A DNA stretch of 64,000 bases from Pontibacter chinhatensis (GTDB taxonomy: Bacteria > Bacteroidota > Bacteroidia > Cytophagales > Hymenobacteraceae): assembly GCF_900113285.1 (NCBI RefSeq), contig NZ_FOOT01000003.1:434001-498000 (forward strand). The letters are read 5' to 3'. Within the stretch, counting starts at the first letter, position 1. Each line of letters opens with the position of its first letter. The notes under the pieces are model-generated. The model saw nothing but the letters and a program-made list of their open reading frames with translations, was not told the origin of the DNA and ran no database searches. Shown one piece after another: positions 24,134-31,686 of this stretch. The position numbers were made by a program, and so were the translations under genes.

Positions 24134-26083
24134 TTACTCTTTGTCGGGGTGGAGCCACTTTTTATACTTGTCGTATACTTTCTGCGGCTGCTTTTTGCCG
24201 TTGATAAAGAACTCGCCGTTGTTTATCTGGATGTTGAGGTTGCTGCTGTCGTTCTCGATCAGCCCGTCCTTCACCAGCTCCTCCTTCATCTGGCGCATGT
24301 TCTCCATGTGCTTCTGGCGGCGTTCAGCCATCTCTTCCCTGCGCACTTCCAACTCAGCGCGGCGTTCCTCCAGCTCGTGTTGGCGCGCTTCCAGTCGGGC
24401 TCGCATTTCCTCGGTTCTGTGCTTGTCTCGGTTGACCATGATTCTCAGGCTGTCTTGCCCTATACGTCTCACCACCACTTCCCGTTCATACTTTTTCATG
24501 GCCTCTCCTACCTCTTTCTCATAGCGCTTCATCTCCTCCTGGTACTGCTTCATCTCGCGCTCGTAAGCCTTCTTCTCCTTCTCGCTTGCTCCGGCAGGCG
24601 GTGCTGGTGGGGCTGGAGGAGCCGGTGGAGCTGGCACTGGCGGTAAAGGAGCCTCAGGTGGAGGAGGTGGCAGCGGTGGCTCCCCGTCTCCGTCAAGCTT
24701 TCTTATAATCACCCGCTCTTCCCAGATGGCTGGCCGTGGCCTGTTCACGATGGCCTCGCGTTCCTCCTGCATGAGCACCTCTACCTCTTCGCGTGTGGCT
24801 TCGGGGGCATTGTTTGTGGCCTGCAGGCGCTGGTCTATCAGGTCCTTGTACTGGTTTATGTCTTTTTTAGGGATGCGCTTGCCATCCACATAGAGCTCTT
24901 TTACCTTGCCTTTTTTGTTGGTGATGATGACGATGTTGCGGTTGTTGCCCTGCCCATCCTGTGCGGTGTAGCTGATGGCTTCGCTAGGCTCGGCAGTGTC
25001 ATCGGTAACTGCGGCTGTTTTATTTTCCGGTTGCTTGAGCTGTTCTGCTGCCAATGGCTTTTTCTCGGCCACCGCCCCCAAGGAGAGCGCCAGCATACCC
25101 ACCACCAGCACCAGGCCAGCGGCGAAACCCTCGGTAAAGGTCGGCTTCAGTGGTTGCCCCACCAGGCGTTTAATGCGACTCATAAGCGAGCCTTGGCGGC
25201 CCGAAAAAGCCACCGCCATACTTGGGGCGGCCGGCATGCGCATGGCCTCCAACTCGGTTAGGGCGCGGGCATAGGTGAGGGAGTCGCCGCAAAGGGCCAC
25301 GGCCATATCATCGCAGCAGTGCTCGCGCTCGGCACGCACCACCCCTGATACCCACCACATCGCCGGGTGGTAAAAGTATAGCATATCCACCACCGACTGC
25401 AGCAGGTTGAGCAGGTAATCCTTGCGGAGGATGTGGGCCAGCTCATGGGCAAGTATAGCCTCCACCTGTGCCTGTGTCAGGCCGGTTACAGCGCCAATGG
25501 GCAGCAGAATGACAGGCTTGGCTACGCCTATGGCCATCGGCACCTGCACCAGCGCCGACTCAGCCAGGCGCACCGCCTGCGACACGCCCAGGCGCCGGCG
25601 CAGGATGTCCAGCTGCTGCTGCCACTGCTGGCCCAGATCAGAAATTCTATGGTAGCGCAGGCGCCTGCAATAGGCCAGGCCACCCATAAAGCGCAACGCC
25701 ATCAGCGTAAGGCCCAGCAACCACAGCGTCACCAGCAACGGCAGGTGCTGCTCAAAGTATACTTGCACTGCTCCGAGCGGGTTAGCCCAGAAAGAGGCTG
25801 CTTGTGTGGCAGCAGGTGTTTCTACCGCAAAATTCATACTCTGCGCTACCGCCACATTGGCCTTGCCAAAGTATAACGCAAATGTGCCCACCGACAGCAG
25901 CAGCTGCAGCAGCATAGCTCCGCAGGCAATCGCATAGCGGGTTTGGGCCGGGTGGCGCTGCAACAGCACCAAGAGCAGGCTCAGGAGCAGCGCCACAAAG
26001 GCGCCCTGCCACAGCGCGTGCAGCAGTGTCCAGCCGAGGGCGCTTACCAGCCCCTCCGGCAACAGGTTTTCGATCAGGTTCAT
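24134..26083 (-). CDS. M56 family (BlaR1-type) membrane metallopeptidase with long C-terminal extension
   Basis: 649 residues. The N-terminal half has about four membrane helices and the zinc motif HELAH (EAILAHELAHILRKDYLLN near residue 210) with the downstream REHCCDDMAVALCG. The second half is unlike BlaR1: no penicillin-binding sensor, but a segment with YTAQDGQGNNRNIVIITNKK, a Pro-rich stretch (PPLPPPPPEAPLPPVPAPPA and more) and a strongly charged predicted coiled coil of about 100 residues, ending in FFINGKKQPQKVYDKYKKWL. The ATG overlaps the blaI stop by four bases. The M56 part probably cleaves BlaI on receiving a signal; what is sensed is unknown. Confidence 0.9.
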   Translation of the reverse strand: MNLIENLLPEGLVSALGWTLLHALWQGAFVALLLSLLLVLLQRHPAQTRYAIACGAMLLQLLLSVGTFALYFGKANVAVAQSMNFAVETPAATQAASFWANPLGAVQVYFEQHLPLLVTLWLLGLTLMALRFMGGLAYCRRLRYHRISDLGQQWQQQLDILRRRLGVSQAVRLAESALVQVPMAIGVAKPVILLPIGAVTGLTQAQVEAILAHELAHILRKDYLLNLLQSVVDMLYFYHPAMWWVSGVVRAEREHCCDDMAVALCGDSLTYARALTELEAMRMPAAPSMAVAFSGRQGSLMSRIKRLVGQPLKPTFTEGFAAGLVLVVGMLALSLGAVAEKKPLAAEQLKQPENKTAAVTDDTAEPSEAISYTAQDGQGNNRNIVIITNKKGKVKELYVDGKRIPKKDINQYKDLIDQRLQATNNAPEATREEVEVLMQEEREAIVNRPRPAIWEERVIIRKLDGDGEPPLPPPPPEAPLPPVPAPPAPPAPPAPPAGASEKEKKAYEREMKQYQEEMKRYEKEVGEAMKKYEREVVVRRIGQDSLRIMVNRDKHRTEEMRARLEARQHELEERRAELEVRREEMAERRQKHMENMRQMKEELVKDGLIENDSSNLNIQINNGEFFINGKKQPQKVYDKYKKWLHPDKE

Positions 26084-26469
26084 TTGGCGCCTCCTTCCAG
26101 TTTATCTAACAGGTCCCGGATTTCATCAAGCTCTTCTTTAGACGTGCGGCTGTTGCCGAGGGCCTGCATCACCAGCTTGCTGGCTGAGCCCCGGAAAGCC
26201 GTATCAAGAAAGCGGTTGAGTAGTTGCTGCTGGGTGTCCTCCTCCTGCAGCAGTGGCTTAAAAATGTGCGAGCGGCTCGATTTATCGGCCTCCAGCATGC
26301 CCTTCTCCGTCATCAGCTGCATGATTTTGAGGGTGGTGGTGTAACCGGCGTCTTTGGTCTTGCTTAGCTCCTCGTGCACAAAGCGGACAGTGCTGGGGCC
26401 ATACTGCCACAGCACCTGCAGTATCTCCAGCTCGGCTTCGGTGGGTTTAGGGGTTTGTGATAAGGTCAT
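26080..26469 (-). CDS. BlaI/MecI/CopY family transcriptional regulator
   Basis: 129 residues, typical length. The winged-helix part contains PTEAELEILQVLWQYGPSTV and TTLKIMQLMTEKGMLEADKS, and the C-terminal half is a dimerisation helix region with RDLLDKLE. It is a repressor cleaved or released by the neighbouring BlaR1-type protein, whose start codon overlaps its stop. The candidate operators lie in its own promoter (26509-26563), giving autoregulation. Beta-lactamase genes are not in view, so the regulon is unknown. Confidence 0.95.
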   Translation of the reverse strand: MTLSQTPKPTEAELEILQVLWQYGPSTVRFVHEELSKTKDAGYTTTLKIMQLMTEKGMLEADKSSRSHIFKPLLQEEDTQQQLLNRFLDTAFRGSASKLVMQALGNSRTSKEELDEIRDLLDKLEGGAK

Positions 26470-26508
26470 AAGATTGAAGGTGTTAGGTGGTTCTGAATTT
26501 GTTTACTA

Positions 26509-26563
26509 CAAGTATATACGAATGGTTTCGTAATACAAAGTTTTATTTACGATTTTTTTCGTA
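26509..26563 (-). promoter_or_regulatory. blaI promoter with two operator dyads
   Basis: On the minus strand, TTTG (26536-26539) and TATACTTG (26509-26516) are separated by exactly 19 bases, matching the Bacteroidota promoter except one base in the -7 element. The dyad TACGAATGGTTTCGTA fills the spacer (26517-26532), and a second, TACGATTTTTTTCGTA, stands at 26548-26563. Both fit TACGA-N6-TCGTA, with 31 bases between their start points. Placement across the promoter is what a repressor site would have. Confidence 0.75.
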
Positions 26564-26784
26564 GGTAAGGGAGGAGTTGGGGAAGAAGGGGCTTTAGGTG
26601 TGTGGGAGATGAGGGAAGTTTGAAGGGGTTTAAGGGATTAGTGACTTCTGCTCAGCTTGATACAGATCCTTCGCTGGCGCGAGTTTGCAACTCGTGCCTA
26701 CTTATGATGTTGGGTTTGCAACCCAACTGGCTTGAAAAGTCAGACTTTAAAGCTGAGTTATACTTTTATACTTTGCTGGCTTAT

Positions 26785-27027
26785 ACTTCTATAGCCACTG
26801 CTTCCTGCAACTTGATGCAAGCTATCCTTGCTAGCCACCGTTCATCCTCCGGCCTTACATACCTATTGTTGCATCTATACTTTCTGCCCTCCCAGGCCGG
26901 GAGGCCTCGTTTTCCCGCTCAGCGCTGTGTTCCCTCCTGCCCTCGTGCCTCGGGCTGCCCTTGACGGGCACCGGATCTCACAAGGCGCCTCCCAGAAAAA
27001 CTGGGAACAGAATCGATAGCCGCTGCC
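26785..27027 (-). repeat. Family A dispersed repeat, copy 2 (reverse)
   Basis: Reverse complement of the repeat at 13380-13634 and 45480-45714. The ends match best (CACTGCTTCCTGCAACTTG on one side, ATCGATAGCCGCTGCCTTTG on the other); the middle is more diverged. Confidence 0.75.
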
Positions 27028-27032
27028 TTTGA

Positions 27033-27102
27033 TGTCATCTCGACCATCGGGAGAGATCTGTTTAGGATTCCCGATTGATCTCTCGCGCAGCTCGAGATGA
27101 CA
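27033..27102. repeat. TGTCATCTCGA palindromic element
   Basis: TGTCATCTCGACC...GAGAGATCTG is mirrored by TTGATCTCTCGCGCAGCTCGA and GATGACA. The same element stands at 45388-45457. Similar palindromes are common between genes in Bacteroidota. Confidence 0.75.
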
Positions 27103-27566
27103 GGGGAAGGAGTAAGTATAATTCCCCTCTTGTGGACTAGCCAAAACGAGAGTTTTGAGCTAGCGAGCGTAGCTCTCAGGGGTGGGTTTATACTTTGTAG
27201 GGACAGGTCGCGACCTGTCCGTGCGAGAACTGACGCTATGAAACTTATGCTTCAGCATCAGTAATAACAGGCTCCCCTCCTTGGCTAAGGAGGGGCAGGG
27301 GTGGTTGGACCCGGTGTTGCAAAACGCAATTTAGTATCCAAGAGAGGGGAAAACTCCCCACCTCTAGGTTAAGTAAAGTGTGAGTTTTGGGCTAGCCAGC
27401 ACAGCTTTGAGGGGTAGATTTATACTTTGTAGAGACAGGATGAGTGACCGAACCAGTCGTGAAGCAGATGCCTGCACCAGCGCAGGCTGCTTATCCCAAA
27501 AGAAAAACCGGTCAGCGGCGGAGTATACTTTGCCACTGACCGGTTGCTTATACTTTATCTTATACT

Positions 27567-28349
27567 TTACCAGTTGCTGCTGGCGCCGCCGCCGCCGAAG
27601 GAGCCTCCTCCGAAGCCACCGAAGCCACCGCCTCCACCTCCGAAGCCTCCCCCGCCTCCGAAGATACCACCGCCGGAGCGGAAGGTGCCGAAGCCGCCTG
27701 GGATGATAACTGGTCCTCCGAAGGTGCGGGCATAACGCCTGCCTCCTCTGCCGCCGCCTCCGCCGCCCATCTTGGAAAGTATAATCACTACCACAATCAC
27801 CAGAATGATAAAGAAAAGGATGCCCGGGCCACCACCGCCCTCACCCATCTGCGAAGGATCTGCCTGGTATGCGCCACTAGCCAGTTCTATAATTAGGGTT
27901 GTAGCCTGATCGAGGCCCTGGTAAAACTGCCCCTGCGAAAAAGCTGGCTTCAGGGTGCGCTCGGTAATGCGCTTGGCAATTGCGTCGGGGATATACTCCT
28001 CCAGTCCGTAGCCGGTTTGGATGGTAACGGTGCGCTCCTCTTTTGACACAAGTATAACAATGCCGTTGTCATACTTGCCGGCGCCTACGCCCCAAAGTTC
28101 ACCCAGTTCTGCGGCATACTGATTGGGGTCGTAGCCTCCTGTGGAGGTAACGAGCACCACGGCTATCTGGGTAGAGGTGGTGTCGGCGTAGTTTACCAGT
28201 TTCTGCTCCAGGGCCTGCTCCTCCTGCGGGCTAAGCATGTCCGCGTAGTCGTTTACCAAGCGGTCAGACTTGGGCGGAAAATCACTGTTTTGCGCAAAGG
28301 CTGTAAGGCTCAGGAGGCAGAAGTATAGAAAAAGAGGAAAGTGCTTCAT
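27567..28349 (-). CDS. TPM domain protein with Gly-rich C-terminus
   Basis: 260 residues. A signal peptide (MKHFPLFLYFCLLSLTAFAQ) is followed by a TPM (Repair_PSII) domain at about 25-170 (DRLVNDYADMLSPQEEQALE, TQIAVVLVTSTGGYDP, NGIVILVSKEERTVTIQTGY), a membrane helix near 180-198, and a tail very rich in Gly and Phe (GGGFGGGGGGFGGFGGGSFG) ending ASSNW. The family is linked to membrane protein maintenance, but its molecular role is not known. Third gene of the LemA/TPM set, nine bases after the preceding TPM gene. Confidence 0.92.
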   Translation of the reverse strand: MKHFPLFLYFCLLSLTAFAQNSDFPPKSDRLVNDYADMLSPQEEQALEQKLVNYADTTSTQIAVVLVTSTGGYDPNQYAAELGELWGVGAGKYDNGIVILVSKEERTVTIQTGYGLEEYIPDAIAKRITERTLKPAFSQGQFYQGLDQATTLIIELASGAYQADPSQMGEGGGGPGILFFIILVIVVVIILSKMGGGGGGRGGRRYARTFGGPVIIPGGFGTFRSGGGIFGGGGGFGGGGGGFGGFGGGSFGGGGASSNW

Positions 28350-28357
28350 AAGTATAC

Positions 28358-28795
28358 TTATTCTCCGAAGGAGACGTCGTCGCTCAGTTCATTGGTGTCG
28401 GTGTGGCGGTCGTAGGGGAAGTGCGCCTGCAGCTGCTGGCCGGCCATGCGGATGCCGCACGCCAGGCCCTCGGCATACTTTTGTTGCTTAAAGTGCTTTA
28501 TCACCTCGGCCGTAATGTCCTCCCAGAAATGGTCGTGCACAGTGGCGTTGATGCCCGCATCGCCCAGCACCGCAAACTGATGGTCTTCCAGGGCAATGTA
28601 GAACAGCACACCGTTGCGTTGTTCGGTCTGGTGCATGTGCAGCTCGGCAAATATCTCGGTGGCGCGGTCCAGCACGTCCTTGTCGCAGTTGCTCTCCACG
28701 TGCACCCGTATTTCACCAGAGGTTTTCTGCTCAGCCTCCTGTATGGCAGCCGTTATGATTTTCTCGTCGGCGGGCGTTATGACGTCTCTAGGCAT
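28358..28795 (-). CDS. TPM domain protein, soluble
   Basis: 145 residues, essentially just a TPM domain (EAEQKTSGEIRVHVESNCDK, GVLFYIALEDHQFAVLGDAG), with no signal peptide or membrane segment. It is a shorter paralogue of the next gene. The LemA, TPM, TPM order is a common Bacteroidota arrangement. ATG start at 28795, 67 bases after lemA. Confidence 0.9.
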   Translation of the reverse strand: MPRDVITPADEKIITAAIQEAEQKTSGEIRVHVESNCDKDVLDRATEIFAELHMHQTEQRNGVLFYIALEDHQFAVLGDAGINATVHDHFWEDITAEVIKHFKQQKYAEGLACGIRMAGQQLQAHFPYDRHTDTNELSDDVSFGE

Positions 28796-28800
28796 AGGTT

Positions 28801-28862
28801 TGATTGTTGATAGTTAATTGTTGTTAGTGCTCAGAAAACAATCAGCAACTAACAATCAGCAA
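28801..28862. repeat. GATTGTTGATAGTT / AACAATCAGC inverted repeat
   Basis: GATTGTTGATAGTTAATTG is partly mirrored by CAATCAGCAACTAACAATC in the gap between lemA and the TPM gene. It is one of several short inverted repeats that fill gaps inside operons here. Confidence 0.5.
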
Positions 28863-29441
28863 TTAAAACTCCACCGTTGGGGCTTGCTGGGCGCTGGCTT
28901 CTGCCTCAAAATAGCCTTTCTTCTCGAAGTCGAACATGCCGGCTATAAAGTTGCGCGGGAAGGAGCGGATATAGGAGTTGTAATCCTGCACCGACTCGTT
29001 AAACTTGCGCCGCTCTACGGAAATCCTATTTTCAGTGCCCTCCAGCTGCGCCTGCAGCTCCAGGAAGTTCTGGTTGGCCTTCAGCTCGGGGTATCTCTCC
29101 ACGGATACAAGCAGGCGGCTCAGTGCGCTGCTCAGTTCGCCCTGCGCCTGCTGGAAACGCTCGATATTCTCAGGAGTAAGATTGTCGGGACTGATGTTGA
29201 CGCTGGTAGCCTTGGCGCGGGCCTCTATCACCCGGGTCAGGGTCTCCTGCTCGAAGTTAGCAGCGCCCTTCACGGTGTTCACCAGGTTAGGAATCAGGTC
29301 AGCACGTCGCTGGTAGGCGTTCTGCACGTTGGCCCACTGTGCCTCCACGTTCTCATCTTTCTGCACCATAGTATTGTAGCCGCACGATGAGAGCGAGCTG
29401 ATCATGATAAATCCGATAAAGTAAAGAAACAGTCTTTTCAT
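28863..29441 (-). CDS. lemA: LemA family lipoprotein
   Basis: 192 residues. The leader ends in a lipobox-like SSLSSC, then GYNTMVQKDENVEAQWANVQ, the start of the LemA four-helix domain. NAYQRRADLIPNLVNTVKG and ERTEN-like NRISVERRKFNESVQDYN near the C-terminus are family hallmarks. It is anchored in a membrane by the lipidated Cys. Function is unknown, but it is regularly co-transcribed with TPM proteins, as here. Confidence 0.95.
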   Translation of the reverse strand: MKRLFLYFIGFIMISSLSSCGYNTMVQKDENVEAQWANVQNAYQRRADLIPNLVNTVKGAANFEQETLTRVIEARAKATSVNISPDNLTPENIERFQQAQGELSSALSRLLVSVERYPELKANQNFLELQAQLEGTENRISVERRKFNESVQDYNSYIRSFPRNFIAGMFDFEKKGYFEAEASAQQAPTVEF

Positions 29442-29660
29442 GGTTTTGATGTGTTTTTCAACTATACGCTTTTTGTGCCCCCAGGGCGATATGAGTACGA
29501 ATTTAGCAAATGCTTGTTAGATAGCCGGGATAATTATCGAATAATTAGAATACATAGATATGTGCAGGAGGTGAAAAAGCGTGTAAAAGTATGGCTGTTA
29601 CTCCTTGACAGCCTTTACATTGAGGGCCGAATTCAATATATTGCAGGAAATGTATAGTGG

Positions 29661-30662
29661 ATGAAAGCAATTATACCTGTAGCTGGCGTTGGTTCTAAGC
29701 TTCGTCCGCACACATACACCCAACCCAAATCGCTGGTACCTGTAGCCGACAATACCATCCTGGGCCATATCATAGATAAGCTGCTGGAGGCAGGCATCAC
29801 GGACTTTGTCTTTATCATCGGTTACCTGGGCGAGAAGGTGGAGCGCTACGTGCGGCAGAAGTACCCGCAGGCCAGGGCAGAGTTTGTCGTGCAGGAGCCA
29901 CGCGAGGGGCTGGGACATGCGCTCTGGATAGCCCGCCATACTTACGAGCAGGAAGAAAGTATCCTTATCATGCTTGGCGATGCGATTGTGGACGTGGACC
30001 TAACCCCCATTATAGAGGCTCCCTACTCTGTGCTGGGCGTGAAAAAGGTAGCCAAGCCTTCCTTGTTCGGGGTTACAGAGATGGGCCACGATGATTTTGT
30101 GGTGAAAGTGGTGGAGAAGCCCAAGATCCCGAAGTCGAACTTTGCGCTGGTAGGGCTCTACAAGATCATGCACCCGCAGAAACTGCTCGTTTCGCTACAG
30201 CACATCATCACAGAGGATCTGAGAACGCAGGGCGAGTACCACCTGACCGACGCGCTGATGCACATGATTAAGAACGGGGAGAAAATGGTGCCCTGGAGCG
30301 TGGATCACTGGTTTGACTGCGGCCGCAAGGAAACGCTGCTGGAGGCAAACGCCACCCTGCTCAGCCGCCCCAGGTTCCGCGACCGCGATTATAGCCAGCT
30401 TTGCCCGGGCAGCATCATCGTTCCGCCGGTAAGTATAGGCGAGGGCTGCGTCATCACCAACTCTATCATCGGGCCCAACGTGGCCATCGGCGACAATACC
30501 ACCGTCACTAACTGCGTGCTCAGCAACTCCATCATCGGTTCCTACTCCGAGCTGCGCTTTGCCGTTATGCACGACTCCATCATCGGCAGCGATGCCTCCT
30601 TCAAAGGCTTCAGCCACAGCCTCAACATCGGCGACAGCACCGAGATTAATTTCGGGCAGTGA
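29661..30662 (+). CDS. Sugar-phosphate nucleotidylyltransferase with left-handed beta-helix tail
   Basis: 333 residues. The N-terminal signature KAIIPVAGVGSKLRPHTYTQ, followed by PKSLVPVADNTILGHIIDKL, is that of the glucose-1-phosphate thymidylyl/uridylyltransferase superfamily, although the usual GxGTR is GVGSK. The C-terminal quarter has hexapeptide repeats (IGEGCVITNSIIGPNVAIGD, SIIGSYSELRFAVMHDSIIG). It activates a sugar phosphate as a nucleotide sugar for polysaccharide or glycan synthesis; the specific sugar cannot be assigned. Monocistronic on the plus strand. Confidence 0.85.
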   Translation: MKAIIPVAGVGSKLRPHTYTQPKSLVPVADNTILGHIIDKLLEAGITDFVFIIGYLGEKVERYVRQKYPQARAEFVVQEPREGLGHALWIARHTYEQEESILIMLGDAIVDVDLTPIIEAPYSVLGVKKVAKPSLFGVTEMGHDDFVVKVVEKPKIPKSNFALVGLYKIMHPQKLLVSLQHIITEDLRTQGEYHLTDALMHMIKNGEKMVPWSVDHWFDCGRKETLLEANATLLSRPRFRDRDYSQLCPGSIIVPPVSIGEGCVITNSIIGPNVAIGDNTTVTNCVLSNSIIGSYSELRFAVMHDSIIGSDASFKGFSHSLNIGDSTEINFGQ

Positions 30663-30667
30663 TTTCT

Positions 30668-30745
30668 TGACAAAGGGCATTGTGACAAAGGACAAAAGAC
30701 TGATTTTAGTAACTCTTTAGTCCTTAGTCATAAAGTCTATTGTCC
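30668..30745. repeat. GACAAAGGACAAAAGAC repeat
   Basis: TTGACAAAGGGCATTGTGAC and ACAAAGGACAAAAGACTG, followed by CTTTAGTCCTTAGTC and CTATTGTCC, lie between two convergent genes. It is related to 16064-16144, and imperfect pairing is possible. No clear T-tract terminator exists for either gene. Confidence 0.5.
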
Positions 30746-30770
30746 TGGGTCGTGCTATTTGGTATGGCTT

Positions 30771-31427
30771 CTACAAAAACGTCAGCTCGTTCAACTGGTC
30801 CAGCATCCAGCCAGTGAGGCTGTAGCGGTGGCGGGTGGCGGCCAGTACCTCGTGCGGAATCAGGTCGGCGCGGAAGCAGGCCAGGCGGCCGGCGATGGGC
30901 AGGATATCCACTTCTTCTTCGGTGCCGTCCTCCTGGGGCAAGTATAAACGCAGGTTACCGCCGTGCTCGGGCAGCCAATCCTCGTTCAGGTAGCAGATAA
31001 AAGAGAGGCGGCGGTGGTCGCTTTCCTTAAACTGGTCGATGTGGCGCTGGTACACGGTGCCCGGCGGGTACACCGTAAAGTGGAACTCGTAGTCCCGCAA
31101 ACCCAGGAAGCAGGTGCGGTTAATGTAGCGCAGCAGCTCGTTCATGCGCTCGAGAAACACCTGAGTGGGCGGCAGCGCCTCAGACGGCTCAATCCAGCGG
31201 ATATAATCGCCGCGCACCTCCTTGTCCACTACCACGCGGTCGGCAGAGCCGATGCCGGCCTTTTTAAAAGCCCCCTGTTCCTTGTGGAGAAGGAGCACGC
31301 CCAGCAGGTCGTTTACCTCCTGCTCCGTCAGGAAATTGTCAATGATGGCGTAGCCTTTGTCCGACAGCCTGTCGGCAATTTGTTCAAATTTCTGCAGCAT
31401 TTTTTCGTCTTCCCACACCATACGCAT
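30771..31427 (-). CDS. 2OG-Fe(II) oxygenase family protein
   Basis: 218 residues. Double-stranded beta-helix fold with iron ligands HID (in YQRHIDQFKESDHRRLSF) and a distal His in DLIPHEVLAATRHRYSLTGW, where the Arg would bind 2-oxoglutarate. The prolyl-4-hydroxylase-like layout fits the SM-20/PHD type. The substrate is unknown. The start ATG at 31427 lies in GAAGTATGCG, a variant of the iterated motif; M3 or M10 are alternative starts. It is convergent with the nucleotidyltransferase gene. Confidence 0.88.
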   Translation of the reverse strand: MRMVWEDEKMLQKFEQIADRLSDKGYAIIDNFLTEQEVNDLLGVLLLHKEQGAFKKAGIGSADRVVVDKEVRGDYIRWIEPSEALPPTQVFLERMNELLRYINRTCFLGLRDYEFHFTVYPPGTVYQRHIDQFKESDHRRLSFICYLNEDWLPEHGGNLRLYLPQEDGTEEEVDILPIAGRLACFRADLIPHEVLAATRHRYSLTGWMLDQLNELTFL

Positions 31428-31686
31428 ACTTCAAAATCAGGTCTATGATTGATGCTTTCAACCTGCATACTGTAATTGTTGGCTGCAGTTCAGGAAAAAA
31501 GCCGACAAAAGTATAAACCAGCGGTTTCCCTGTAAAGAAATGAAGAAATTATTTTTATAATCGGCCATTTCCGGCGCGTAAGCCGCTTTAAGAGCCGGAG
31601 GCGTACACGGTTGTTGGCGTATTTTTTGTAACTTGTGTGCCGACTGCTCTAAAAGCACCTTAAACAATTTCCTGTAAAAGCTTTTT

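Larger units (their letters stand above)
26564..27566. repeat. Repeat island 2
   Basis: About 1 kb without a credible gene between blaI and the TPM gene. In order: GCGAGTTTGCAACTCG and TGGGTTTGCAACCCA dyads (26678-26730), a family A repeat in reverse (26785-27027), a TGTCATCTCGA...GAGATGACA inverted element (27033-27102), the CTAGCGAGCGTAGCTC module (about 27150), the palindrome GGACAGGTCGCGACCTGTCC (27201-27220) and several C-rich elements (27270-27310, 27340-27420). Modules match islands 1 and 3, partly inverted as a block. AAGTATA/TATACTT copies are frequent. Confidence 0.8.

Noticed and set aside
24083-24646. 187-codon Leu-rich plus-strand frame resembling a membrane protein
   Set aside because: Leu-rich character comes from the antisense of the Glu/Lys-rich coiled coil of the BlaR1-type protein.
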